From contig NZ_JAPDIA010000001.1 of the NCBI RefSeq assembly GCF_029525575.1, forward strand, positions 372,001 to 436,000: a stretch of 64,000 nt of DNA, given 5' to 3'. This document shows positions 56,972 through 64,000 of this stretch, piece after piece. Source of the stretch: Cohnella rhizosphaerae (GTDB lineage: Bacteria > Bacillota > Bacilli > Paenibacillales > Paenibacillaceae). The position numbers and the translations under genes were made by a program. The number at the start of each line of letters is the position of its first letter. Positions within the stretch are counted from its first letter, which is position 1. The notes below the pieces were generated by a model, which was given only the letters and a program-made list of their open reading frames with translations, had not been told where the DNA came from and ran no database searches.

Positions 56972-58126
56972 TCAATTGACCGGCTTGCCGATCTCCATCC
57001 CGGTGCTCTCGAGTCCGACCCGCACCTGGATGCGATAGTCGATTCGCGAGAAACGCCGCGGCCAATCGCCGGACCAGGCGGCCCATCTCGCGGGCGCGTG
57101 ACGGCGAAGCCAGTCCCCCGTCCCCAGCAGATCCGCCTGCATGTCCTTCAGATGCTCGATCGTATCCGCCATTCGTTCCTCTACGTACGCGGCGAGCCTG
57201 GCGTTAAAGCGCTCGATCTCCCGCTCGGTTTCCATTTTCGTGCAGGTCAGCTCCCCGATCGCGCCGTTCAGCGTGGTCTTGATCTCCAGCCTGACGGTAT
57301 CTCCCCTTATTACGGGGCGAATGTGCGTCTCGGCGGCTGTCGCGTGATAGGCGTCGATACCGGCGCCGCTGGCGGGACAGGGCAGCTCGAGCACGCCTCT
57401 GACGAACCGGTTGTTCAAGATGGATAAATAGATCGAATCCGACGACGGGAGCGTGCCGATCAGCCTGCCTTCCGGGAAACGAATCACGGCCAGCCCCGCG
57501 ATGCCCGCGACAGGCGGATCGCCCCGCTGCAGCACGGCATAGGGCAACGCGACGGACTTCGACTGCATCATCGAGTGAATCGTCAGCTCCAATAAGGTGA
57601 AGTCCCTCGTTTTGGCCGTATACTTCGAAGCGTTCGCTTCGGTGCTTCTGAGCTGCTGCGCGATCGTCCTTTCGATCAACGGCCGCTGTGCCAGAAACGC
57701 GCCTGCCTCGCCTTTGGTGATCAGCATCGATACCGTGCCGCGCGGTCCCTCGCCCCGCGAAAAAAAGTCGGTGAACCGTCTGATGGTCATGGCGCGGGCC
57801 GCCTTTTCCCCGATCAGGAGCACCTGCATATGGCTCCACTGCGGACGGCGCCCCAGCTCGATCGCGATGTCCTCGGAGGCGCCGAACAGCGAGCTTGAGA
57901 TCGTGTCCGTATTCACGTAAGTTTGGCCGCCCTTGGACGGTGTGCCGAGCTCGGCGCCGCCGGTCGGCTTGTAGATTTGCGTCGTCATCCGAATGGCGCC
58001 GTCTTCCGTCAAATCGATCGCCGCCGCCTGTACGAAGCCCCAATCGGTCAGCTCGTGACCGCTCCAGCAGCCGCCCGTCCATAACGGCAAACTAAGCACG
58101 GTTATCCAACGCAGCAGCCGCCTCAT
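56972..58126 (-). CDS. Spore germination receptor lipoprotein, Ger(x)C family
   Basis: 384 residues. Lipoprotein signal with TGGCWSGHELTDWGFVQAAA, the standard GerC opening, and the family middle KGGQTYVNTDTISSSLFGAS and LITKGEAGAFLAQ. GerC subunits sit on the outer face of the spore inner membrane as part of nutrient receptors. The ATG at 58126 overlaps the gerA stop (ATGA). Third receptor subunit in an operon ordered small ORF, B, A, C. Confidence 0.93.
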   Translation of the reverse strand: MRRLLRWITVLSLPLWTGGCWSGHELTDWGFVQAAAIDLTEDGAIRMTTQIYKPTGGAELGTPSKGGQTYVNTDTISSSLFGASEDIAIELGRRPQWSHMQVLLIGEKAARAMTIRRFTDFFSRGEGPRGTVSMLITKGEAGAFLAQRPLIERTIAQQLRSTEANASKYTAKTRDFTLLELTIHSMMQSKSVALPYAVLQRGDPPVAGIAGLAVIRFPEGRLIGTLPSSDSIYLSILNNRFVRGVLELPCPASGAGIDAYHATAAETHIRPVIRGDTVRLEIKTTLNGAIGELTCTKMETEREIERFNARLAAYVEERMADTIEHLKDMQADLLGTGDWLRRHAPARWAAWSGDWPRRFSRIDYRIQVRVGLESTGMEIGKPVN

Positions 58127-59629
58127 CGTTGCTCCCTTCTGTCCTGGGCGCCCGCATGCAGCTTCCGGTTGCGGGGCGAGCGCATCAACGCGATGAGCGG
58201 CGCGCGGACGAACACGTCCCGAAGGTCCCGAAGCTTCAGCGGCGCGAGGGAGGACAAGTATGGCTGGCCCAACGTTTCCAGGCAGCACAGATGCAGCAGG
58301 ATAAAGATAAAGCCGAGCATGAGCCCGTATCCGCCCATGAAGCTGGCGGCGAGGATCAGCGGGAAACGCAGCAAGCCGGATCGCGATCGCCATCTCGTAG
58401 TGCGGAATGGCGAACGACGCGATGCCCGTCAGCGCGACGACGATGACCATGATCGGAGAAGCGATCTTCGCCATGATCGCCGCCTGGCCGATGACCAGCG
58501 CCCCGACGATGCTGACCGCGGAGCCGACGGGTCTCGGCAGCCGTATGCCGGCTTCGCGGAGTAGCTCGAAGGACGTCTCCATAATAAGCGCCTCGACGAT
58601 CGCGGGAAACGGGATCCCCTCCCGCGCATCCAGAATGGCGAGCAGCAGGATGTTCGGGATCAGTTCCGGGTGAAAGGTGGACATGGCCACGTACGCGCTC
58701 GGCAGCGTAAGCGCGATCGCGAAGGCGAGAAGGCGGAGCTGACGGATCATCGTCGCGTACGCCGTGCGGACGTAATAATCCTCGCTCGTGGAGAAGAAGT
58801 CGACGAATAGCGCCGGACAGATGAGGATCATCGGCGAATTGTCGGTCAGCACGAGAATTTTCCCGTCCAGAAGCGATGCCGCCGCCGTGTCGGTACGCTC
58901 CGTATAGCGGTGCTGGGGAAACGGCGACCAGGCGGAGTCCTGGATCGCATCCTCGACGAACGACGTGTCCAGCACCTCGTAAGGCGCGATCCGGCCGATC
59001 CGCTCGCGGAATTCGGCCAGCATTTCCCCATTGACAGTGCCGTCCAAATAGGCAAAAGCGATGTCCGTCCGAAGCACCGGGCCCGCCGTGACATACTCGA
59101 TTTTCAACCGGGAAGTGCCTACCCGCTGGCGCAGCATGCCCAGATTGATCGGCAGTGTCTCCACCGTGCCTTCTCGGGGCCCTTGGACCGAAGGCTCGCT
59201 TACCGGCTCCGTCACCTGCCGCTTCGTCAATCCGGCGCTCCTGAAGCCGGCCGCTTGCGTCCAGCCTTCGGCGATCACAAACAAATACCCCTGCCAAATC
59301 TTTTCCTCGATCGCGTTCCATTCGTCGAACAGCTCGGCCTGATGGCGCGCTCCCGCTTCGCGCAAGCGGAATTCGCAATCGGGCGCCGCCGAAGGGACGC
59401 CGGCAAATTCATTCAGCAGCGGTTCGGCCAGCAGCGTCCGGATCCGCCGGCTCTCCTGCTCGTCCATGAGCGACGAACAATAGACGATGAGCGCGACCGC
59501 TTCTTGCTCCGGTCCGTCGCCCAGCGGGATAATGGACACGTCCTGGCACCGGTCGAACAAGGCGCGGGCTTTCGCCCGATTCGCGCGCAGCTCCCTCGCC
59601 AGCGCCGTTTCGGATGCCTTTTTCGTCAC
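58123..59629 (-). CDS. Spore germination receptor subunit A, GerA family (frameshift)
   Basis: Restored length about 501 residues. Soluble N-terminal region (LFDRCQDVSIIPLGDGPEQE), then five or so helices in the C-terminal half with PRPVGSAVSIVGALVIGQAA typical of GerA. The frame breaks near 58367: CGGCTTGCTGCG should read CGGCTGCTGCG to give the family's AIRLLRFPLILAASFMGGYG. This is not a long run, so it could be a real mutation that kills the receptor. It currently appears fused to gerC in one frame. Start ATG 59629. Confidence 0.88.
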
Positions 59630-59657
59630 CTTGGCGCGCCTCCTTTCCGTTATCCGG

Positions 59658-60767
59658 TTAAGCCCCTTTCCCCGCTCCCCGTATCGCGGTCATCCCGGCA
59701 TGAAGCGTCAGAAACGCTCCGCCTACCAACAGCACCGCAAACGGCCAAATGACGTAAACCTGCGAGAAAAAGTCCGCAGGACTATCGAAAAGCGTCAAGG
59801 ACAAGAAGAAGCACATCAGCGCTAACGGGTAGACGGCCGTCCGTTCGTCCTTGAACGGCAGCCAGCCTTTGACGATCAGATTCAACATGTACAGATAGAC
59901 CGTCGCCTTCATGTACGACCCCAGAATCAGGGCGATGCCTACGATCGACTCGGTACGTTCCATCATATCGCCGATATGGATCTCGCTCGCCAGCTTGAAC
60001 AGCGAATAAATAAAAACGTCCGAAGCGGGACCGAAAGCCATGCTCGAGCACAGAACGGCCAAAATCAGCAGCGCCGCGGCAAGCGCATAGCCCTTGTACA
60101 GCTTGGCCCGCCAAGGCGCGGCGCCAGGCGCCGCGGGCACGAGGTGAATGAGCAGGACGTAGAGAAAGATCTCCCCGAACGGGAAGCCCGCCGTCAACAA
60201 TATGCCGTGTAACACCGGCCTGGCCATCTCGCGCGGCCATATCGGCAGCAGCATGCCGGAATGATACAGCGGGATCGCCAGGACGAGGACGGCCGAGATA
60301 AACGCGACCATGACCGTCAGCAGCAGCACGAACATGCGGGCGGTTACTTTGATGCCCGCCCGTACCGTCGCAGCGGCGGCGAACAGACTCGTGGCATTGA
60401 AGATATACGCAGGCGTCTCCTTCATCATCACGCCGCTGAAAAAGTCGCCGATCCCCGAAACGATCGCGGAGACGGCGAATAACAGCATCAGCAGCACGAT
60501 CAAAAACATCAGGCCGGAGACGGGCTTGCCGAACAGCGCCACGCTGTACTCCAATATGCTGCGGCCCCGATGAGCGCGGTTCAGGTATATGACGGCGGCA
60601 AGCATGAGCGCGCCGAAGACGGCGGCGAGCGAGGCCGATATCCAGGCATACTGCCCCGCGAAATGGGCCAAGGGATGCGGAATGAAGACGATCGAGGAGC
60701 CCAGCGTCGTGGCGATGATCAGAACGGACATTTGACCGGGCGTGATTTGTTCCGTTCGCCCGGTCAT
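59658..60767 (-). CDS. Spore germination receptor subunit B, GerB family permease-like
   Basis: 369 residues, about ten helices, of the APC-like endospore germination permease family: ITPGQMSVLIIATTLGSSIV at the start and VIWPFAVLLVGGAFL at the end. B subunits bind germinants. The ATG at 60767 overlaps the stop of a small upstream gene (ATGA), so translation is coupled. The longer frame to 60920 is rejected because it reads through that gene in another frame. Confidence 0.92.
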   Translation of the reverse strand: MTGRTEQITPGQMSVLIIATTLGSSIVFIPHPLAHFAGQYAWISASLAAVFGALMLAAVIYLNRAHRGRSILEYSVALFGKPVSGLMFLIVLLMLLFAVSAIVSGIGDFFSGVMMKETPAYIFNATSLFAAAATVRAGIKVTARMFVLLLTVMVAFISAVLVLAIPLYHSGMLLPIWPREMARPVLHGILLTAGFPFGEIFLYVLLIHLVPAAPGAAPWRAKLYKGYALAAALLILAVLCSSMAFGPASDVFIYSLFKLASEIHIGDMMERTESIVGIALILGSYMKATVYLYMLNLIVKGWLPFKDERTAVYPLALMCFFLSLTLFDSPADFFSQVYVIWPFAVLLVGGAFLTLHAGMTAIRGAGKGA

Positions 60768-61012
60768 CCGTGCCCGCCGCTCGACAGGAGCCGATCGAGC
60801 GCCGTCGCCGGCGTCTTCAGCAGCAGGCCCATCAACTCGGGAAGGCTCGGCCAATCGGCCTGTTTCACGTAGATCGCGTCTTGATACAAGACGGGGAGCA
60901 TGAGCAGCGCGAAAGCCCACAGTTCCCTCCCCCGCATTTTTTTGATCGAGGCGCCTTGGGCGACGGCGAGCGCCGCGAACAGCACCACGCTAAATCCGAG
61001 CCGTACAGTCAT
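60764..61012 (-). CDS. Small two-helix membrane protein heading the ger operon
   Basis: 82 residues: MTVRLGFSVVLFAALAVAQG, then a charged KKMRGRE, a second helix LWAFALLMLPVLYQDAIYV and a short tail. It overlaps gerB by four bases and so belongs to the operon. Small accessory (D-type) subunits of two helices are known for some germinant receptors; this may be one, but I see no specific signature. Confidence 0.65.
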   Translation of the reverse strand: MTVRLGFSVVLFAALAVAQGASIKKMRGRELWAFALLMLPVLYQDAIYVKQADWPSLPELMGLLLKTPATALDRLLSSGGHG

Positions 61013-61095
61013 CCGAAGGTCGCCTCCCCGGTTCCAGCTTGCTGGTTCTCTTTCCTAATGTTTGAACGACAGGTTCTTTTTATTCGCGGACAGCG

Positions 61096-61148
61096 TCAAA
61101 AAAAGCCTTCAAGCGCGCGCCGGTTAATGGTCGCTCGCTCGAAGGCTT
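61096..61148 (-). terminator. Terminator after the GH36 gene
   Basis: Minus strand AAGCCTTC ... GAAGGCTT with a GC-rich inner part, then seven T's. Confidence 0.8.
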
Positions 61149-61164
61149 ATAGAGTTGGAAACAA

Positions 61165-63354
61165 TCAAACGCGTTTGATGCGCCAGGTGGCGCTTTGGAA
61201 GTCGCCCTCAAGCCGCGGTACCGGAAGTCCGGCATACATCAACTGGTCGCCGCCGAACCGTTCGCCGGTGCCGGCGATCTCATAATCCGCGTTCGGGTCG
61301 AGTCCGGCGAGGCGCAGCCAATCGATCGGCGCATTCGGCTGGGCGAGCACGCGGAAAAACGCGACGAACGCTTCGGACTTGTCGGCGGAAACGACCGTCC
61401 ATGCCGTGTCGTTGCCCTCGAACGGGCTCTTCAGGCGATACAGGTCTCCGAATTGTACGAGCTCGCGCAGCTCCTTGTATGCCGTTACCTGCGCCTTCAC
61501 TTCTTCCTTTTCCTCCGGCGTGAACTTGGTCAGGTCCAGCTCGTAGCCGAAGTTGCCGGACATGGCCACGTCGCCGCGCATCTTGAGCGACGTCACGCGG
61601 TGCACCTGATGATTCGGGACGGCCGATACGTGGGCGCCCATCGAGCTGATCGGGTACACCAGGCTCGTCCCGTACTGGATCTTCAACCGGCAGACGGCAT
61701 CCGAGTTGTCGCTCGTCCACGTCTGCGGCATGTAATGCAGCATCCCCGGGTCGAACCGGCCGCCGCCGCCGGAGCAGCTCTCGAACAGAATGTGCGGGAA
61801 CCGCGACGTGATCGTCTCGAGCACGCGGTACAGGCCGAGCATGTAACGGTGCGCCGTCTCGCGCTGGCGCTCGGGCGGCAGCAGCGCGGACCCGATCTCC
61901 GTCATGTTGCGGTTCATGTCCCACTTGACGTAGGCGATCGGCGCGGAGGCCAGTACGCCGCCCACCGTATCGATGATATAGTCGCACACGTCCTCGCGCG
62001 ACAGATCGAGGATCAGCTGGCGGCGGCCCTGCGTCCGTCTGCGGCCTTCAACGTGAAGGCACCAGTCCGGGTGCGCGCGGTACAGGTCGCTGTCCGGCGA
62101 GATCATCTCCGGCTCGAACCAGAGTCCGAACTGAAGGCCGTGCGCGTTTACCCGTTTCGCCAGATCGTCCAGCCCCTGCGGGAGCTTCTTCAGGTCGACC
62201 TTCCAGTCGCCCAGCGACGTCGTATCGTCGTTGCGATAGCCGAACCAGCCGTCGTCGAGCACGAACAGCTCGATGCCGAGTCTTGCGCCCTCCTCCGCGA
62301 TCGCGGCGATCTTGTCCGCGTCGAAGTCGAAGTAGGTCGCCTCCCAGTTGTTGACGAGCACGGGACGCGTACGGTCGCGGAATTCGCCGCGGGAGAGACG
62401 GCTGCGATACAGCCGGTGATATGTCCTGCTCATGCCGCCGAGCCCTTCGTTCGAGTAGACGAGCACGGCTTCGGGCGCCTGGAACGATTGGCCCGGCTCG
62501 AGCAGCCATTCGAAGTCGAACGGATTGATGCCGATCGATACGCGCGTCGTGCGGAATTGGTCCACCTCGGCGGAGGCGGCGAAGCTGCCGCTGTAGACGA
62601 GGCTGAAGCCGTAGGCGTCGCCCTGCTCTTCGTCCGCGTTCGGCGATACCAGCGCGACGAACGGATTGTGCTGGTGGGAGCTGGAGCCGCGGCGGCTCTC
62701 GATGCCCTGCTGGCCCTGCACGAGCGCTCTGCGCGAGAGGTTTCGCTCGTTCGCCCAAGCGCCGTTCAGGTGCACCAGCTCGTATTCGTCGTTGTTAAAA
62801 TCGACGCTGGCGCTCAGCGCGCGGCGAATGCGAACGGAGTCGGCGCTTTCGTTGACGTAACGGACCGAGCGGGCGATCGCGTCCGAATCGCGGAACGTCG
62901 TATAGCTCAGAACGGCGATCAAGCCGGAAAACGAATCATGCAGCGTCAGCTCCAGCGTTTCGGCCTCGCCGTCGGACTCCGCATAGGTGGCGGGAAGTCC
63001 TTCGAGCTTGGGCTTGCCGGCGAAAATGCGGTGTTCGCGGTAGACGAGCTCGGCGACGGTCGTGCCGTCGGAAAGGGCGAATTGATAAGCCGGACTGCGG
63101 AAATCGCCCGAGCCGTAGCCCGGATATTCCTGAAGCAGCGCGTCGAGCGACAGCGACGGCTTGTCCGGATTCGGCGTCGGGCTGAAGCTTGCGCGCTCGC
63201 GCAGCGTCAGACCGCCCGGCCACGAAGCGTTGCGAAGCCTGGGTCCCCAATACACGTGCGAGGGGTAAAGGCCTTCGACGATCGTAATGATGTAGCTCGA
63301 ATGCGGCGTCTGCAGATGAAACGTCTGACGCTCCCGGTCGAATGAAATCGCCAT
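61165..63354 (-). CDS. GH36 alpha-galactosidase
   Basis: 729 residues, full family length. The nucleophile is D479 in YVKWDMNR and the acid/base D549 in TSDNSDA, with LFVLDDGWFGYRNDDTTSLG and ILFESCSGGGGRFDPGML between. N-terminal beta-supersandwich, central barrel, C-terminal beta-sheet. No signal peptide, so it acts in the cytoplasm on imported alpha-galactosides such as raffinose, melibiose or galactomannan pieces. The frame is intact. The gene stands alone; no transporter lies next to it inside the window. Confidence 0.96.
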   Translation of the reverse strand: MAISFDRERQTFHLQTPHSSYIITIVEGLYPSHVYWGPRLRNASWPGGLTLRERASFSPTPNPDKPSLSLDALLQEYPGYGSGDFRSPAYQFALSDGTTVAELVYREHRIFAGKPKLEGLPATYAESDGEAETLELTLHDSFSGLIAVLSYTTFRDSDAIARSVRYVNESADSVRIRRALSASVDFNNDEYELVHLNGAWANERNLSRRALVQGQQGIESRRGSSSHQHNPFVALVSPNADEEQGDAYGFSLVYSGSFAASAEVDQFRTTRVSIGINPFDFEWLLEPGQSFQAPEAVLVYSNEGLGGMSRTYHRLYRSRLSRGEFRDRTRPVLVNNWEATYFDFDADKIAAIAEEGARLGIELFVLDDGWFGYRNDDTTSLGDWKVDLKKLPQGLDDLAKRVNAHGLQFGLWFEPEMISPDSDLYRAHPDWCLHVEGRRRTQGRRQLILDLSREDVCDYIIDTVGGVLASAPIAYVKWDMNRNMTEIGSALLPPERQRETAHRYMLGLYRVLETITSRFPHILFESCSGGGGRFDPGMLHYMPQTWTSDNSDAVCRLKIQYGTSLVYPISSMGAHVSAVPNHQVHRVTSLKMRGDVAMSGNFGYELDLTKFTPEEKEEVKAQVTAYKELRELVQFGDLYRLKSPFEGNDTAWTVVSADKSEAFVAFFRVLAQPNAPIDWLRLAGLDPNADYEIAGTGERFGGDQLMYAGLPVPRLEGDFQSATWRIKRV

Positions 63355-63581
63355 TTCGGCCTCCTAAAGTGTGTTGGTCTATCCAGATAGCATACCGGAA
63401 TCGAATATGCGGATACATGGAATAAAGACGCTTTAATATGTTTTTATGTGACGAACGTACGGTGGGAGGCTACAATTGCAGCTATGGCGTGGCGATCGCC
63501 CTTTTCGCGGACATCCTTTTCACGGGCATCCACTTCTCCTATAATGAAAGAATCGGATTCAACCCTGGGAGGGAAATCAAT

Positions 63582-64000
63582 ATGCCAACGATCGCATTTA
63601 TCGGACTCGGCACGATGGGTCTGCCTATGGCCGCGAACCTGCTCCGCAAGTCCTATCAGGTCGTCGTCTACAACCGTACGCCCGGCAAGGCCGGGCAGCT
63701 GCTCGAGCTCGGCGCGGAAGAAGCCGCTACGCCGCTGGCGGCGGCACGCGGCGCCGACGTCGTCCTGACGATGATCAGCAACGATGCGGCCGTAGAGGAA
63801 GTTTATTACGGGACCGAAGGCGTGTTCGCCGGCATTAAACCGAACACCGTGCTTATCGATAGCAGCACGATATCCCCTGCGCTCGCCCGGCGGCTCGCGC
63901 AAGATGCCGCGGACGCGTTTTGCGATTTCCTCGACGCGCCGGTGACCGGGAGCAAGCCCGCGGCCATCGACGGCACGCTTCTGTTCATGGCCGGCGGCGA
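63582..64000 (+). CDS. 3-hydroxyisobutyrate dehydrogenase-like NAD(P)-binding oxidoreductase, N-terminal part
   Basis: The first 139 residues of a beta-hydroxyacid dehydrogenase: IAFIGLGTMGLPMAANLLR (dinucleotide loop GLGTMG), YNRTPGKAGQL, VLTMISNDAAVEEVYYG and the family substrate-site motif DAPVTGSKPAAIDGTL. Acts on hydroxyisobutyrate, tartronate semialdehyde or similar. GGGAGGG at 63567-63573 precedes the ATG. It runs off the right edge. Confidence 0.92.
   Translation, partial: MPTIAFIGLGTMGLPMAANLLRKSYQVVVYNRTPGKAGQLLELGAEEAATPLAAARGADVVLTMISNDAAVEEVYYGTEGVFAGIKPNTVLIDSSTISPALARRLAQDAADAFCDFLDAPVTGSKPAAIDGTLLFMAGG

Noticed and set aside
56972-59629. An 885-residue gerA-gerC fusion
   Set aside because: Caused by one extra base near 58367. 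Both genes have their own family ends, and gerC has an ATG overlapping the restored gerA stop.

Overview
This window reads as chromosomal DNA of a high-GC, endospore-forming Bacillota of the Paenibacillaceae, most like Cohnella or Paenibacillus. The reasons are strong AGGAGG-type ribosome sites, a T-box leader before ilvB, the infC-rpmI-rplT operon with an ATT-initiated infC behind a terminator-containing leader, a spore-germination receptor operon (gerB/A/C), YesM/YesN-type two-component regulators and LplB/YtcP-type sugar permeases. The genus is inferred from gene content only. I found no rRNA, tRNA, CRISPR array, insertion sequence or prophage.

Layout. 1-9100: acetolactate synthase (cut by the window edge) with its T-box, a GNAT gene, a translationally coupled DCC/DoxX-like/DUF4166 operon, a LuxR-type two-component pair, and divergent proline catabolism genes (P5C dehydrogenase and proline dehydrogenase). 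9240-26105: a polysaccharide locus with an AraC regulator fused to a deacetylase-like barrel, a solute-binding lipoprotein, two permeases, a YesM/YesN-type kinase and regulator, a large multimodular GH9 enzyme and a PL8 lyase under a near-perfect cre site. GH9 plus PL8 plus this importer resembles the xanthan-degradation toolkit known from Paenibacillus; the substrate is inferred. 26300-29650: a small Gly/Trp-tailed protein, rplT-rpmI-infC, and a GT2 glycosyltransferase. 30100-38500: chemoreceptor, trmB, MBL hydrolase, ytqA/ytqB (mnmL/mnmM), VOC protein, manA, DUF5367, moaB. 39100-49400: a 52-bp tandem array, a DHA2 exporter with divergent TetR, a B12-binding radical SAM protein, an Rpn-type nuclease behind a terminated leader, a GH1 beta-glucosidase, a lipoprotein, a HAD phosphatase, and an Xre regulator facing a tiny membrane-protein gene. 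49800-53750: sulfate uptake operon. 53860-64000: YjbQ, YigZ, pgi, the ger operon, GH36 alpha-galactosidase and the start of a 3-hydroxyisobutyrate-dehydrogenase-like gene.

Sequence quality matters here. About twenty otherwise normal genes, including pgi, manA and the P5C dehydrogenase gene, are broken by single-base shifts. Nearly all lie in runs of 6-9 identical bases and nearly all are one base too long. Removing one base restores full-length family members in each case (one run, in the Gly/Trp-tailed gene, is ambiguous). I treat these as probable sequencing or assembly errors and give coordinates for the restored genes. Two shifts (near 2965 and 58367) are not in long runs, and one in-frame TAG (in the PL8 gene) is a separate anomaly.

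Three kinds of non-coding structure stand out: a nine-copy 51-bp array (14820-15295), a ten-copy 52-bp hairpin-bearing array (about 39150-39740), and a short terminated leader RNA before the Rpn gene.
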